Shown here: positions 40,811 to 49,554 of the stretch, piece after piece
Position numbering within the stretch: position 1 is the first letter of the stretch
How the letters are laid out: every line of letters begins with the position of its first letter
Notes under the pieces: model-generated
Told to the model about the DNA's origin: nothing
Database searches by the model: none
What the model saw: the letters and a program-made list of their open reading frames with translations, nothing else
Program-made: the position numbers and the translations under genes
From: Vreelandella olivaria
Lineage (GTDB): Bacteria > Pseudomonadota > Gammaproteobacteria > Pseudomonadales > Halomonadaceae
Assembly (NCBI GenBank): GCA_004295565.1
Contig: AP019416.1
Span: 1,302,001-1,366,000 of the forward strand
Direction: 5' to 3'
DNA: 64,000 nt

Positions 40811-40920
40811 GCTAACCTCCAACCAAAATGAGTGTCATCGTTTCACCATAAAGGAGAAATAAGTCAGTTCGACGACACTTGAGCCGGTGCACTGGACTAT
40901 TTACGCGCCTAAGCTATTAT

Positions 40921-40946
40921 AAATACCATCCATATGGATGGTATTT
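40921..40946. promoter_or_regulatory. Perfect 26-bp palindrome, probable RHH operator
   Basis: AAATACCATCCAT is followed directly by its exact reverse complement. It lies 33-91 bp upstream of the two possible starts of the ribbon-helix-helix regulator. A -10-like TATAGT follows at 40964-40969. Autoregulation of the regulator and perhaps the esterase is the simplest reading. Confidence 0.7.
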
Positions 40947-40978
40947 GGAGTCTATTTAGGTGTTATAGTACCAAATAG

Positions 40979-41380
40979 ATGTCCAATGACGAGCACAACG
41001 AGGCTTCACACATGAGCGTGCACGAACTGCGCCGCAAGAGCGGCGACTCCAGCGAGAAGATCACTATCAACCTGGGGGTTGTTGATCTGGGGCAGATCGA
41101 TCTGCTGGTACAGGAGGGGTTTTACTCCAACCGAACCGATCTGATACGCACCGCCATCCGCAGTCAATTGGCAAACCATGCTGATGTGGTGAAAGAGACG
41201 GTCACTCGCAAGTCGTTTGTACTTGGGCTTGAGCACTACAGTCGCGCGGATCTGGAGGCTTTACAGTCGGCAGGGGAGACGTTGCAGATTCAGGTGCTGG
41301 GAATGGCCAGTATTGCCGACGATGTCACGCCGGAGCTTGCTCTTGCCACTATTGAGTCGGTGGTGGTGTTGGGGCCTTAA
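40979..41380 (+). CDS. CopG/Arc ribbon-helix-helix regulator
   Basis: A 133-residue DNA-binding protein. The ribbon-helix-helix is at residues 25-65 (EKITINLGVVDLGQIDLLVQ, then EGFYSNRTDLIRTAIRSQL), followed by an unrecognised C-terminal dimerisation-like region. The start is either ATG 40979 or ATG 41012 (MSVHELRRKSGD). The latter has GAGG about 8 nt upstream and removes a poorly conserved acidic N-terminus. It sits 108 bp upstream of the PHA-depolymerase-type esterase and directly downstream of the perfect palindrome. Control of polymer or esterase metabolism is an inference. Confidence 0.82.
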   Translation: MSNDEHNEASHMSVHELRRKSGDSSEKITINLGVVDLGQIDLLVQEGFYSNRTDLIRTAIRSQLANHADVVKETVTRKSFVLGLEHYSRADLEALQSAGETLQIQVLGMASIADDVTPELALATIESVVVLGP

Positions 41381-41488
41381 ATGCCAGTAAGGCGGTTAAG
41401 GCCGCGCTGGCGGATCGGATTCACTGAATGAGTCATCACTCAGTCATGTACTACGCAATCACACAATCATTGAATAAGGATATTGAAA

Positions 41489-42580
41489 ATGATCGATGCC
41501 ACTATGACAAAGCGAATGGAAGAAGCGACGCGACTTACCCGCGCGGGAAGACTGCACGAGGCCATGGCTCTCCTTCAGGGTGGTGAGCCCGAAGTGAGGC
41601 GTGAAGATGCGCCGAACAGTGCTTACCGAGGTGGCCATACCTTCGATGGAACCTGGCAGGTGATCGATAAAGAAGACACGGTAACGAAACCAGCGTCAGA
41701 GGCGCCGCCTTCTGCAGGCGCCTTCACGGCCGGTAGTTTCAGCAACCGCGTCGGCACACGTGATTACAAGCTGTATATCCCCAGCGGCTATCACGGGCAA
41801 GCGCTGCCGCTAGTGGTTATGTTGCATGGCTGCACGCAGAATCCCGACGACTTCGCTGCTGGAACCGATATGAACCGGCTGGCCGAAGAGCAACTGTGTT
41901 GTGTGCTCTATCCGGCCCAGCCGACGACCGCCAACAACTCCAAGTGCTGGAACTGGTTCAAGGCCGAAGACCAGCAGCGTGAGGGCGGTGAGCCCGCGAT
42001 TATTGTAGGCATGATCCGCAAGATCATTGATACCCATGGGCTCGATAAAAGTCGCATCTATGTGGCAGGACTTTCAGCAGGCGCCGCAATGGCGACCACA
42101 TTAGCGATGACTTACCCTGATCTGTTTGCGGCAGTGGGCATTCACTCCGGGCTGCCCCACGGCGTTGCTCAAAGTCTTCCAGATGCATTAGGCGCTATGC
42201 AAGGGGGCACAGGGCCGCTTAGCGGTGGTAAAGCGAAAGGCACCGGTTGGGAATCGCAAGTGCCCGCCATTATATTTCATGGTGACCGCGACACGACGGT
42301 ACACCCGAGTAACGCTGATCGGGTCGCTGCTCAATTCAGCATATCGCGCCAAGCAGGAGCGACGGTAGTGCAGGGCAAGGTTGCCCAGGGCCGCGGCTAC
42401 ACTTGTACCACCCACCGTGATGCTTCAGGTAAGCCATGCTTAGAGCAGTGGCGTATCCATGGGGCGGGTCATGCTTGGTCAGGGGGGAAGCAAAAGGGCA
42501 GCTATACCGACCCTCAAGGCCCTGACGCTACCCGGGAAATGCTGCGTTTCTTCTTTCAGCATCGGCAGATAGTGTCATAG
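41489..42580 (+). CDS. PHB depolymerase family esterase (LpqC-like)
   Basis: Alpha/beta-hydrolase of the extracellular-type short-chain PHA depolymerase/feruloyl esterase family, 363 residues from ATG 41489 (AAGGA 8 nt upstream). The oxyanion segment PLVVMLHGCTQNPDDFAAGT, nucleophile elbow AGLSAGAAMA, Asp in FHGDRDTTVHPSN and His in GAGHAWSGG are all visible. No signal peptide is evident, and the first 80 residues (TKRMEEATRLTRAGRLHEAM) look like an added helical or linker region, so a cytosolic role or non-classical export is possible. PHA or another ester may be the substrate. Confidence 0.88.
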   Translation: MIDATMTKRMEEATRLTRAGRLHEAMALLQGGEPEVRREDAPNSAYRGGHTFDGTWQVIDKEDTVTKPASEAPPSAGAFTAGSFSNRVGTRDYKLYIPSGYHGQALPLVVMLHGCTQNPDDFAAGTDMNRLAEEQLCCVLYPAQPTTANNSKCWNWFKAEDQQREGGEPAIIVGMIRKIIDTHGLDKSRIYVAGLSAGAAMATTLAMTYPDLFAAVGIHSGLPHGVAQSLPDALGAMQGGTGPLSGGKAKGTGWESQVPAIIFHGDRDTTVHPSNADRVAAQFSISRQAGATVVQGKVAQGRGYTCTTHRDASGKPCLEQWRIHGAGHAWSGGKQKGSYTDPQGPDATREMLRFFFQHRQIVS

Positions 42581-42764
42581 AACTGGCCGATATCCGCTCA
42601 GGCTATGTCTAGTCTGTCAGTAAGTTAGCGCAGGTGAGACGCGCTGGGATAGTAGATACTCTTTGATCATGTATAAAAGTTGACAATAGTTTGCAAAGGT
42701 TGAGTTACAGTTTTCATTCTTGTTGCCTAAAATCTTAGCCCTCTTACTTATTAGGATGTGGCTA

Positions 42765-44386
42765 TGCTTTCCCGGTTCAAGATTGGCACTCGCTTAGCGT
42801 TAGCCTTTGGCTTGGTTTCGCTTTTTCTTTTGGGCACCTTAGTGGCGGGGTGGTAGGTATCACCGTTACTAAGGATACGGCTCAAAAACTTTGGACACGG
42901 ATGTTTCCCTAGCCAGTAATGCTGCTGAGATTCAGCGGTTGGCATTGCTTGCTCGGCGTTATGAAAAGGATATGTTTATCAATATCGACAGTCCTGAACG
43001 GGTAGCGGACTATCAGCAACGTTGGGTGGCGGCCATTGAGGCAATTCGGACTGCCTTTCAGGAGGGGGAAGAAACCGCGAGCCAAGATAGTTTAGATTCT
43101 CTCTATCAACAGGCGCAAGGCGCTCTTTTGGGGTATGAAGAGGGCTTCATGCAGGTGTTTCGTCGAATCGAGGGAGGCAGTATTTCCGATACCTCCCAAG
43201 CCAATCAAGCGTTTGGTGAACATAAAGACAGTATCTATCGTCTGGAAGAATTGGCTGACGAAATCAGCTTGGTGGCGGATGCGGGTCTTCAAAACGCAAA
43301 TCAAATAATAAACGAGCAATACCGTTTAGCGCTTTGGCAACTGAGTATCTTCTCGGGCGTGGCGCTGTTCATGGCCGTGGCACTGGCTATGGCCATTACG
43401 CGCAGTATTGTTCTCCCTTTGCGGCGTGCGGTTGAGGTTGCAAAGCGCGTGGCACAAGGAGATCTTAGCCATGTTATCGTCGCCAACGGGCGGGATGAAA
43501 CAGCGCAATTATTGCGCTCCATGGACGATATGAGCCAACAGCTCACTACCTTGGTCGCCTCGCTCAGGGATTCTAGCGAGAATGTCCTCAACGGCGCCAA
43601 TGAGATCGCCCAGGGTGGACAGGAACTGGCTGCGCGTACCGAGCAGCAAGCAGCTGCATTGCAGGAAACGGCTTCAAGCATGGAGGAGATGACGGCAACG
43701 GTTCGTCAGAACAGCGATTCAACCAAAGAAGCTGACACGCTGGTTAATAATGCCTCGCAGCAGATGCAGCGTGGCGGTGAAGAAGTAGCTCGTAGTGTGG
43801 AATTAATGCGCGAAGTAGCGGCCGCATCACTGAGTATGAATAAGATCGTCGAGGCCATCGACGCCATTGCCTTTCAAACCAATATCCTCGCCCTCAATGC
43901 CTCCGTAGAAGCAGCGCGGGCGGGCGATAAAGGCGTGGGTTTGCCGTGGTGGCCACCGAGGTTCGCGCGCTAGCAAGCCGCAGTGCTGCCTCCGCTGGTG
44001 AGATCCGCAGCATGCTGGACGATACGCGTAGCAAAATTAATCAGTGTTCTGAGCAAGCTGAGCGAGGAGCCGCCACTATTGGGGATACAGAAGCCGTCAT
44101 CCAACGTCTTGCCATGCTGATGGCCGAAGTGTCCTCTGCCACGCGTGAGCAAAGTAGTGGCATTGAGCAGATTAATACGGCAATTACCGAAATGGACTCT
44201 ACGACGCAGCAGAACAGCACGCTGGTTCAGCAATCGACGAATGCTGCTTTTTCGTTAGAAGAGCAGGCAGGAAGGCTCCGCGAGCTAGTGTCAGCATTTA
44301 AAATTGACGACGTAATCGCGGCTAATGCGCTAAAAAGTCAACCCACAATGGCTTTACCTCCGGCGGCAAAACAAGCTGCGTTTTAA
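42765..44386 (+). CDS. Methyl-accepting chemotaxis protein (frameshifted)
   Basis: Transmembrane chemoreceptor of about 540 residues. TM1 lies at residues 10-32 (LALAFGLVSLFLLGTLVAG). A periplasmic four-helix-bundle-type sensor follows (LALLARRYEKDMFINIDSPE). TM2 is LSIFSGVALFMAVALAMAI. A HAMP domain precedes the cytoplasmic signalling domain with the hairpin tip AFQTNILALNASVEAARAGD. Indels occur near 42853 and 42892 and at about 43940 (KGVGFAVVATEVRALASRSA when repaired). No C-terminal NWETF-type pentapeptide is present (the end is PPAAKQAAF). The ligand is unknown. Confidence 0.92.
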
Positions 44387-44403
44387 AGCGTGATATGGTT
44401 AGA

Positions 44404-44439
44404 AACAACCACGGCGCCTTAGAGGCGCCGTGGTTGTTT
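44404..44439. terminator. Bidirectional terminator between MCP and rnb
   Basis: A 15-bp stem (AACAACCACGGCGCC with GGCGCCGTGGTTGTT) and a 5-nt loop lie between convergent genes. Confidence 0.9.
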
Positions 44440-44460
44440 ATTGCCATCGCCTAACGTTCA

Positions 44461-46397
44461 CTAAGCCACAGGTTTAGCCACCAGCGAGCGAGTCTCTTCG
44501 CGGGCTTCGGTCAGTGCTACCCGAATAGGATCGCCAAGCTTGTAACGCTCTTCACCCTCGATTTGAATACGCCCCTCTTTATCGTCAATGACCACTTTAC
44601 TGCGGTCGCTGTGCATCAAGGGGGCACAAACGCCGTCGCGCCATTTTCCAGCAGACGAACGCGCATACCTCCACGGTTGATGGCCATGATTTCGGCCTCA
44701 AAAGTGTCCTGGTTCTGCGCGGAGGGCGTGAGGTAACGCACGTAGAGCCAATCCTTCACATCGCGCTCGGCCATACGGTTCAGGCGGCGACGCTCCGTTA
44801 GCTGCTCGGTGAGCTGCTGGGTGGCTTCTGCAGGTGCCTGCTCGCCTTTCAGTACGCGCTTGATCAGGCGGTGATTAACCATATCGCCATACTTTCGAAT
44901 CGGAGAGGTCCAGGTGGCGTAGGCGGCTAGGCCCAGGCCAAAGTGCGGGCCGGGCTGTGCGGACATCATGGTAAAGCCCTGGAAACGGCGCAGGCGCGCA
45001 TCCAACCAGGCATCATCGCGGCTTTCCAGCGCACGCTTTAGCTCGGTATAGCGGGCCAGCTCGGTGAGTGCTTCGCGCTCGACGACGATCTCCTGACCTG
45101 CCAAAAACTCCTGGGCGGCTTCGGCTTTTTCCGGCTCGAAGGCGCGGTGCACGTTAAAGATACCGTGGCCGATATGCTGGGCCAGGAAGTCCGCGCAGCA
45201 GGCGTTGGCCACAATCATCGACTCTTCGATCATGCGGTTGGCAATGCGACGCTCTTCGGTGCGTACCGCCAGTACATTACCGGCGGGATCGAGATCAAAC
45301 ACGTAGTCCGGGCGGTCTTTAAACACCAGCGCGTGTTCATTACGCCAAGCGGTACGCGCCTCGGTCAAATCACGCAGTGCGGTGAGCTGCTCAGCGATCT
45401 CATCCGCGGGTGCCCAGTCGCCTTGACCTTCGATCCAGTCGGAGACGTTGTCGTAAACGAGCTTGGCGTGGGATTTAACGTTGGCCGCAAAAAAGCGGTA
45501 ATCACCCAGGCTGCCGTCGGCATTAATATCCAGCGTACAGGCTAGTGCAGGGCGCTCCTTGCCTTCCCACAATGAGCAGAGATCATCCGCTAGCTGCTCG
45601 GGCAGCATGGTGACGTTTTGGCCAGGCAGGTAAACGGTAAAGGCGCGGGTGCGGGCTTCCAAGTCCGCCGCATGGCCTTCTGCCACATAAGCGGTGGGGT
45701 CGGCAATGGCCACGCTCAACCGCCAGCCGCCTTCCGCACGAGCAGCGACATGCAGCGCATCATCCATATCGCGGGTCTTTTCACCATCAATGGTGAAGAA
45801 GGGCGTGGCGGTCAGGTCTTCGCGAGTCAGGCCTTCATCCATCAGCGGCCAGTCGGTGCCTGCATCGGGGCACTCTTGCTCCAGCGCATGGCGAGCCAGC
45901 GTAACGCGCCACGGCACTGCCGGGTCATCGCTTTTCGCAACCAATTCATCAATCTGGGCAAAGAAAGCGCGATCGTCGGCTTTCAGCGGGTGGCGCACCA
46001 AACGCGCAACGACCCAATCACCGTCAGCAATGCTCTCTTCATCAAGGCTGTTCTTAATCCGTGCCTTGATAACATTTTTAATCGACGGATGGTCGGGCAC
46101 GACGGACAGGCGGCCCTCACGTTTCTGCACGCGGGAAACAAACCGATCCAGCCCAGCTTCAATCAGCTTTTCCGGCTCAATGGATTTTTTGTCACCGTTC
46201 TCGTGAATCACGCCTTCCACGCGATCACCGTGAATCACCTGCTTCATGGCGGGCGGCGGCACGAAATAGGATTCACCGTCGTCGGTTTCGAGAAAACCGA
46301 AACCTTTGTCGGTGGCTTTGATCACCCCTTCAGCGCGGGGGGTGGTTTGACGAATCTGTTGCTTGAGCTGGGCAAGCATGGCGTTGTTCTGAAGCAT
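44461..46397 (-). CDS. rnb: Exoribonuclease II (one 3' frameshift)
   Basis: Processive 3'-5' hydrolytic exoribonuclease degrading single-stranded RNA. It begins like E. coli RNase II (MLAQLKQQIRQTTPRAEGVI), with the two cold-shock domains. The RNB catalytic segment FFTIDGEKTRDMDDALHVAA has the metal-binding Asp residues, and PHFGLGLAAYATWTSPIRKY is a family signature. One base missing near 44622 hides the last 50 residues (RIQIEGEERYKLGDPIRVAL ... SLVAKPVA), which end at 44461. Restored length is about 646 residues, matching RNase II rather than the longer RNase R. Confidence 0.95.
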
Positions 46398-46576
46398 GAG
46401 CTCAATCAGTTGGCGAGAGTTAGGGTGCCACTATACGGATTCCCGCAGGCTGCGCCAATTGTCGCTATGTGAAGTTCTTTTGTTCTCGATTTATCAATAA
46501 CCTACATCTTCCCTGTTAGCTGGGTAATTACCCTGTGGGCAGAGTGGAGTGGGGCTATTCGGTTGGGTAGTTAATA

Positions 46577-46631
46577 ATTGGCACTTGATTGGTATTTAAT
46601 TATGTCTATATTGGTATTCAATTGGTATTGT
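46577..46631. repeat. Five-unit 11-bp repeat array at the nagR promoter
   Basis: ATTGGCACT (46577), ATTGGTATT (46588), a degenerate ATTATGTCT (46599), ATTGGTATT (46610) and ATTGGTATT (46621) lie on an exact 11-bp register. They overlap a plausible promoter (TTGATT 46585-46590, 16 bp, TATATT 46607-46612) and end 20 bp before the nagR ATG. Probably the binding region of the GntR repressor, with all sites on nearly one DNA face. Confidence 0.65.
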
Positions 46632-46650
46632 TTGTCGTACGGAGATATCC

Positions 46651-47384
46651 ATGGATCCACGCTTTAGCCACCTGCGCCTTGACCCGCAGGGCGCGACACC
46701 GCTCTACCAGCAGTTAGCCCGTCAGTTGGAGAATGCCATCGAGACAGGCGCCTGGGAGAGCGGCGAGGCGCTACCTTCAGAGCGGAGCTTGGCCGATACC
46801 CTCAATGTCTCGCGTATTACCGCGCGCAAGGCGTTGGATTGTCTGGCTGAGCTAGGGCTCATTCGTCGTAGCCGTGGTTCTGGCACTTTCATCACGCCGC
46901 GTCTTAATCAGTCGTTAACCCGATTGGTGAGTTTCACCGAGCTACTGACTCAGCGTGGTTTTACGCCCAGCTCTCAATGGTTAGAGCGCAGGCTGGCAAC
47001 TCCCAATGCGGAAGAGAGTATGCGTCTTGGTTTGGGTGCCGATGCCCAGGTGGCGCGCCTTAAGCGTTTACGCTTGGCCGATGAAGTGGTGATGGCGGTA
47101 GAGGATAGCTGCCTGCCTGTCTCGGTGCTGCCGGATCCCCAGGCAGTAGAAACGTCTCTCTATGCGGTACTGGAAGCCAGCGGTAAGTCAATGGCTCGAG
47201 CCCTGCAGCATGTTACGGCCATCAATGCTGACGCAGAGCTAGCGGCACTCGCCGAGGTAGCCGAGGGCAGGCGCTGCTTAAGATCACTCGACTAGGGTAT
47301 CTAGCCGATGGCACGCCAGCAGAGCTTACGGTGACTTACTGCCGAACCGATTACTACGACTTTATGGTCGAACTGACTCGCTAG
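46651..47384 (+). CDS. nagR: GntR/HutC family repressor of GlcNAc genes (one frameshift)
   Basis: Transcription factor with an N-terminal winged helix (LPSERSLADTLNVSRITARK ... RSRGSGTFITPRL) and a C-terminal UTRA effector domain (LVSFTELLTQRGFTPSSQWL), the NagQ/NagR/YvoA architecture that responds to GlcNAc-6-P or GlcN-6-P. One G missing near 47268 conceals the last residues (LKITRLGYLADGTPAELTVT ... FMVELTR), which end at TAG 47384. It is the first gene of the nag operon, 8 bp before nagA, and probably binds the repeat array directly upstream. Confidence 0.88.
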
Positions 47385-47392
47385 GAAACGTT

Positions 47393-48496
47393 ATGCAATT
47401 TGGCAATATCCTGACCTCCGAGGGCTGGCGCCTGGGGGAGATTCACTGGGAAGGGGGGCGTATCAAGGGTATCAGAGGCGAGCCGGTAGACCCTGATGCC
47501 AACGCTCATCCTCGCATACTCCCCGGCTTTATCGATTTACATGTGCATGGCGGTGGTGGCGCTGACGTTATGGAGGGAGGAGAGGCGCTGGCTACCTTGG
47601 CCCGCACCCATGTTCGCTTCGGAACCACTCGGCTGCTGGCCACTACCATGACTGCGCCAGACGGCCACATCAGAGCGACGCTGCGGGATATCGCGGCTTA
47701 TATGCAGGCACCCGCACCCCTGGCAGCCAAAGTGCTAGGCGTGCATTTGGAGGGGCCTTATATCAACCCTGGTAAGTTAGGCGCCCAGCCAGCCTATGCC
47801 CGGACGGGGTTGATCGAGGAGCTAGACGAACTTTGCAGTCTGGCGCCGATTCGCCTGATTACCCTTGCTCCAGAACTTTCCGGTCATATGGCACTGATTC
47901 GCCACCTTAGCGATCGAGGCGTGCGGGTGCAGCTAGGACACACCCTGGGGAGCTATGAAGAAGGCGTCGAGGCGCTGGCCCATGGCGCCTGTGGGTTCAC
48001 CCATCTATTCAATGCCATGACCGGCCTACACCACCGTAAGCCCGGTATGGTGGGGGCGGCGCTGGCCCATGCCGAGTACGCCGAGCTGATCCCCGACCTG
48101 TTGCATGTCCATCCTGGTGCCATCCTGACTGCCTTGCGCTGCATCCCCAACCTCTATGCGGTGACTGATTCCACCGCTGCCGCAGGCATGCCTGATGGCG
48201 ATTACCGCCTGGGTGAGCAGACCGTCACCAAATGCTTAGGTGGCGTACGGTTGGCCGATGGCACCTTGGCCGGTAGCACGCTGACCATGGATCAAGCGCT
48301 GCGTAACTTCGTCAGCCTCGGACTTTCGCTGGCTGAGGCGTCTGACCGTCTATCCCGCATTCCCGCTGATTTTCTGGGGCTTGGCGATATTGGTCGCCTT
48401 GAGGAAGGCGCTGCGGCTGACTTCGTTGTTCTTGACCCTCAACTCCAACTTCAGGCGGTCTTCGTAGAGGGCCGCTCTATCTTAGGAGGTGCCTGA
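47393..48496 (+). CDS. nagA: N-acetylglucosamine-6-phosphate deacetylase
   Basis: Amidohydrolase that converts GlcNAc-6-P to GlcN-6-P and acetate. It has 367 residues and is intact. Metal-binding segments PGFIDLHVHGGGGADVM, VLGVHLEGPYINPGKLGAQ (Glu), VQLGHTLGSYEEGVEALAHG (His) and GFTHLFNAMTGLHHRKPGMV (His) are present, as is the catalytic Asp in LYAVTDSTAAAGMPDG. It is coupled to the next gene by TGATG, with an internal AGGAGGT serving as that gene's SD. Confidence 0.96.
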   Translation: MQFGNILTSEGWRLGEIHWEGGRIKGIRGEPVDPDANAHPRILPGFIDLHVHGGGGADVMEGGEALATLARTHVRFGTTRLLATTMTAPDGHIRATLRDIAAYMQAPAPLAAKVLGVHLEGPYINPGKLGAQPAYARTGLIEELDELCSLAPIRLITLAPELSGHMALIRHLSDRGVRVQLGHTLGSYEEGVEALAHGACGFTHLFNAMTGLHHRKPGMVGAALAHAEYAELIPDLLHVHPGAILTALRCIPNLYAVTDSTAAAGMPDGDYRLGEQTVTKCLGGVRLADGTLAGSTLTMDQALRNFVSLGLSLAEASDRLSRIPADFLGLGDIGRLEEGAAADFVVLDPQLQLQAVFVEGRSILGGA

Positions 48497-49513
48497 TGTC
48501 CCTGATGCTTGATGAAGCCCGCAGCGCCCCGGAAATTATCCGGAGTCAACTGCGGCGAAATGCCCCATGATGGCTGACTTGGGCGAGCAACTGCGTCAGT
48601 CGCCGCCGGTTTCAGCGGTAACCGTGGCTCGCGGAAGCTCCGACCATGCCGCCAGTTACTTTGCCTATCTGTGCATGAAGCAAAACGGCATCCCGGTGGC
48701 TTCGCTACCCCTTCCTTAACGACACTAGCCAAGGCTCCTTGGCGGGCTAACGGCCATCTGGCCCTGGCCGTCTCCCAGTCAGGGCAGAGCCCCGATTTGG
48801 TTGCTACCCAGCAGGCGTTAGCGACCAGTGGTGCCCGCACATTGGCGCTGCTCAATACGCTGGGGACACCGCTAGGGGCGGCCAGTGACACTGAGATAGC
48901 GCTCTATGCCGGGGAGGAAAAGAGCGTTGCGGCCACCAAAAGTTACCTGGCTACCCTCTCTGCCATGGCTCAACTACTGGGTCACTGGAACGAGGAGCGC
49001 AGCTTGTTAGCCGCCTTGGAGGGCTTGCCAGAGCATTTGGAACAAGCACTTGCGCAAGATTGGGGGCCGGCGGTTGAAGCATTACAGGCAGCCGACCGGC
49101 TGATGGTCATTGGCCGGGGAGCGGGTTTGGCGGTGGCCCAAGAGGCGGCGCTGAAATTCAAAGAGACCTGTGCCATTCAGGCCGAGGCCTTTAGCGGGGC
49201 TGAAGTTCGCCACGGCCCGATGGCGTTGATAGGCCCTGATTACCCAGTGCTGGTATTCGCGCCGCCCGGACCGGAGCAGGCCGGGCTGATAACGCTGGCC
49301 GAATGGCTAGAGAGCGTTGGGGCCAAGGTGTTACTGGCGGCTGATGCGAGCGTGGCTAAACGCCAGCTAACGTTGGTGGACGCGGGCCACGACGACCTGC
49401 AGCCGCTGTCCGTTATCCAAAGCTTCTACGTCATGGTGGCAGCCCTAGCGGCGGCCCGGGGCAGTGACCCGGATCGACCCCGGCACCTTAACAAGGTCAC
49501 CTGCACACTTTAA
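48496..49513 (+). CDS. nagB-II: SIS-domain glucosamine-6-phosphate deaminase, NagB-II type (two frameshifts)
   Basis: Double SIS-domain protein resembling the isomerase half of GlmS, without a glutaminase domain. In nag operons this type replaces NagB and makes fructose-6-P. First SIS domain: VARGSSDHAASYFAYLCMKQ and LALAVSQSGQSPDLVATQQA. Second: LMVIGRGAGLAVAQEAALKF and CAIQAEAFSGAEVRHGPMAL. The C-terminus DPDRPRHLNKVTCTL is typical of GlmS-like enzymes. A missing C near 48566 and a missing T near 48714 break the frame. Repaired length is about 340 residues. Confidence 0.9.
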
Positions 49514-49554
49514 TAGCTGATAGCTAATAACAAAGACAAAGCGGGAGTCTTCCC

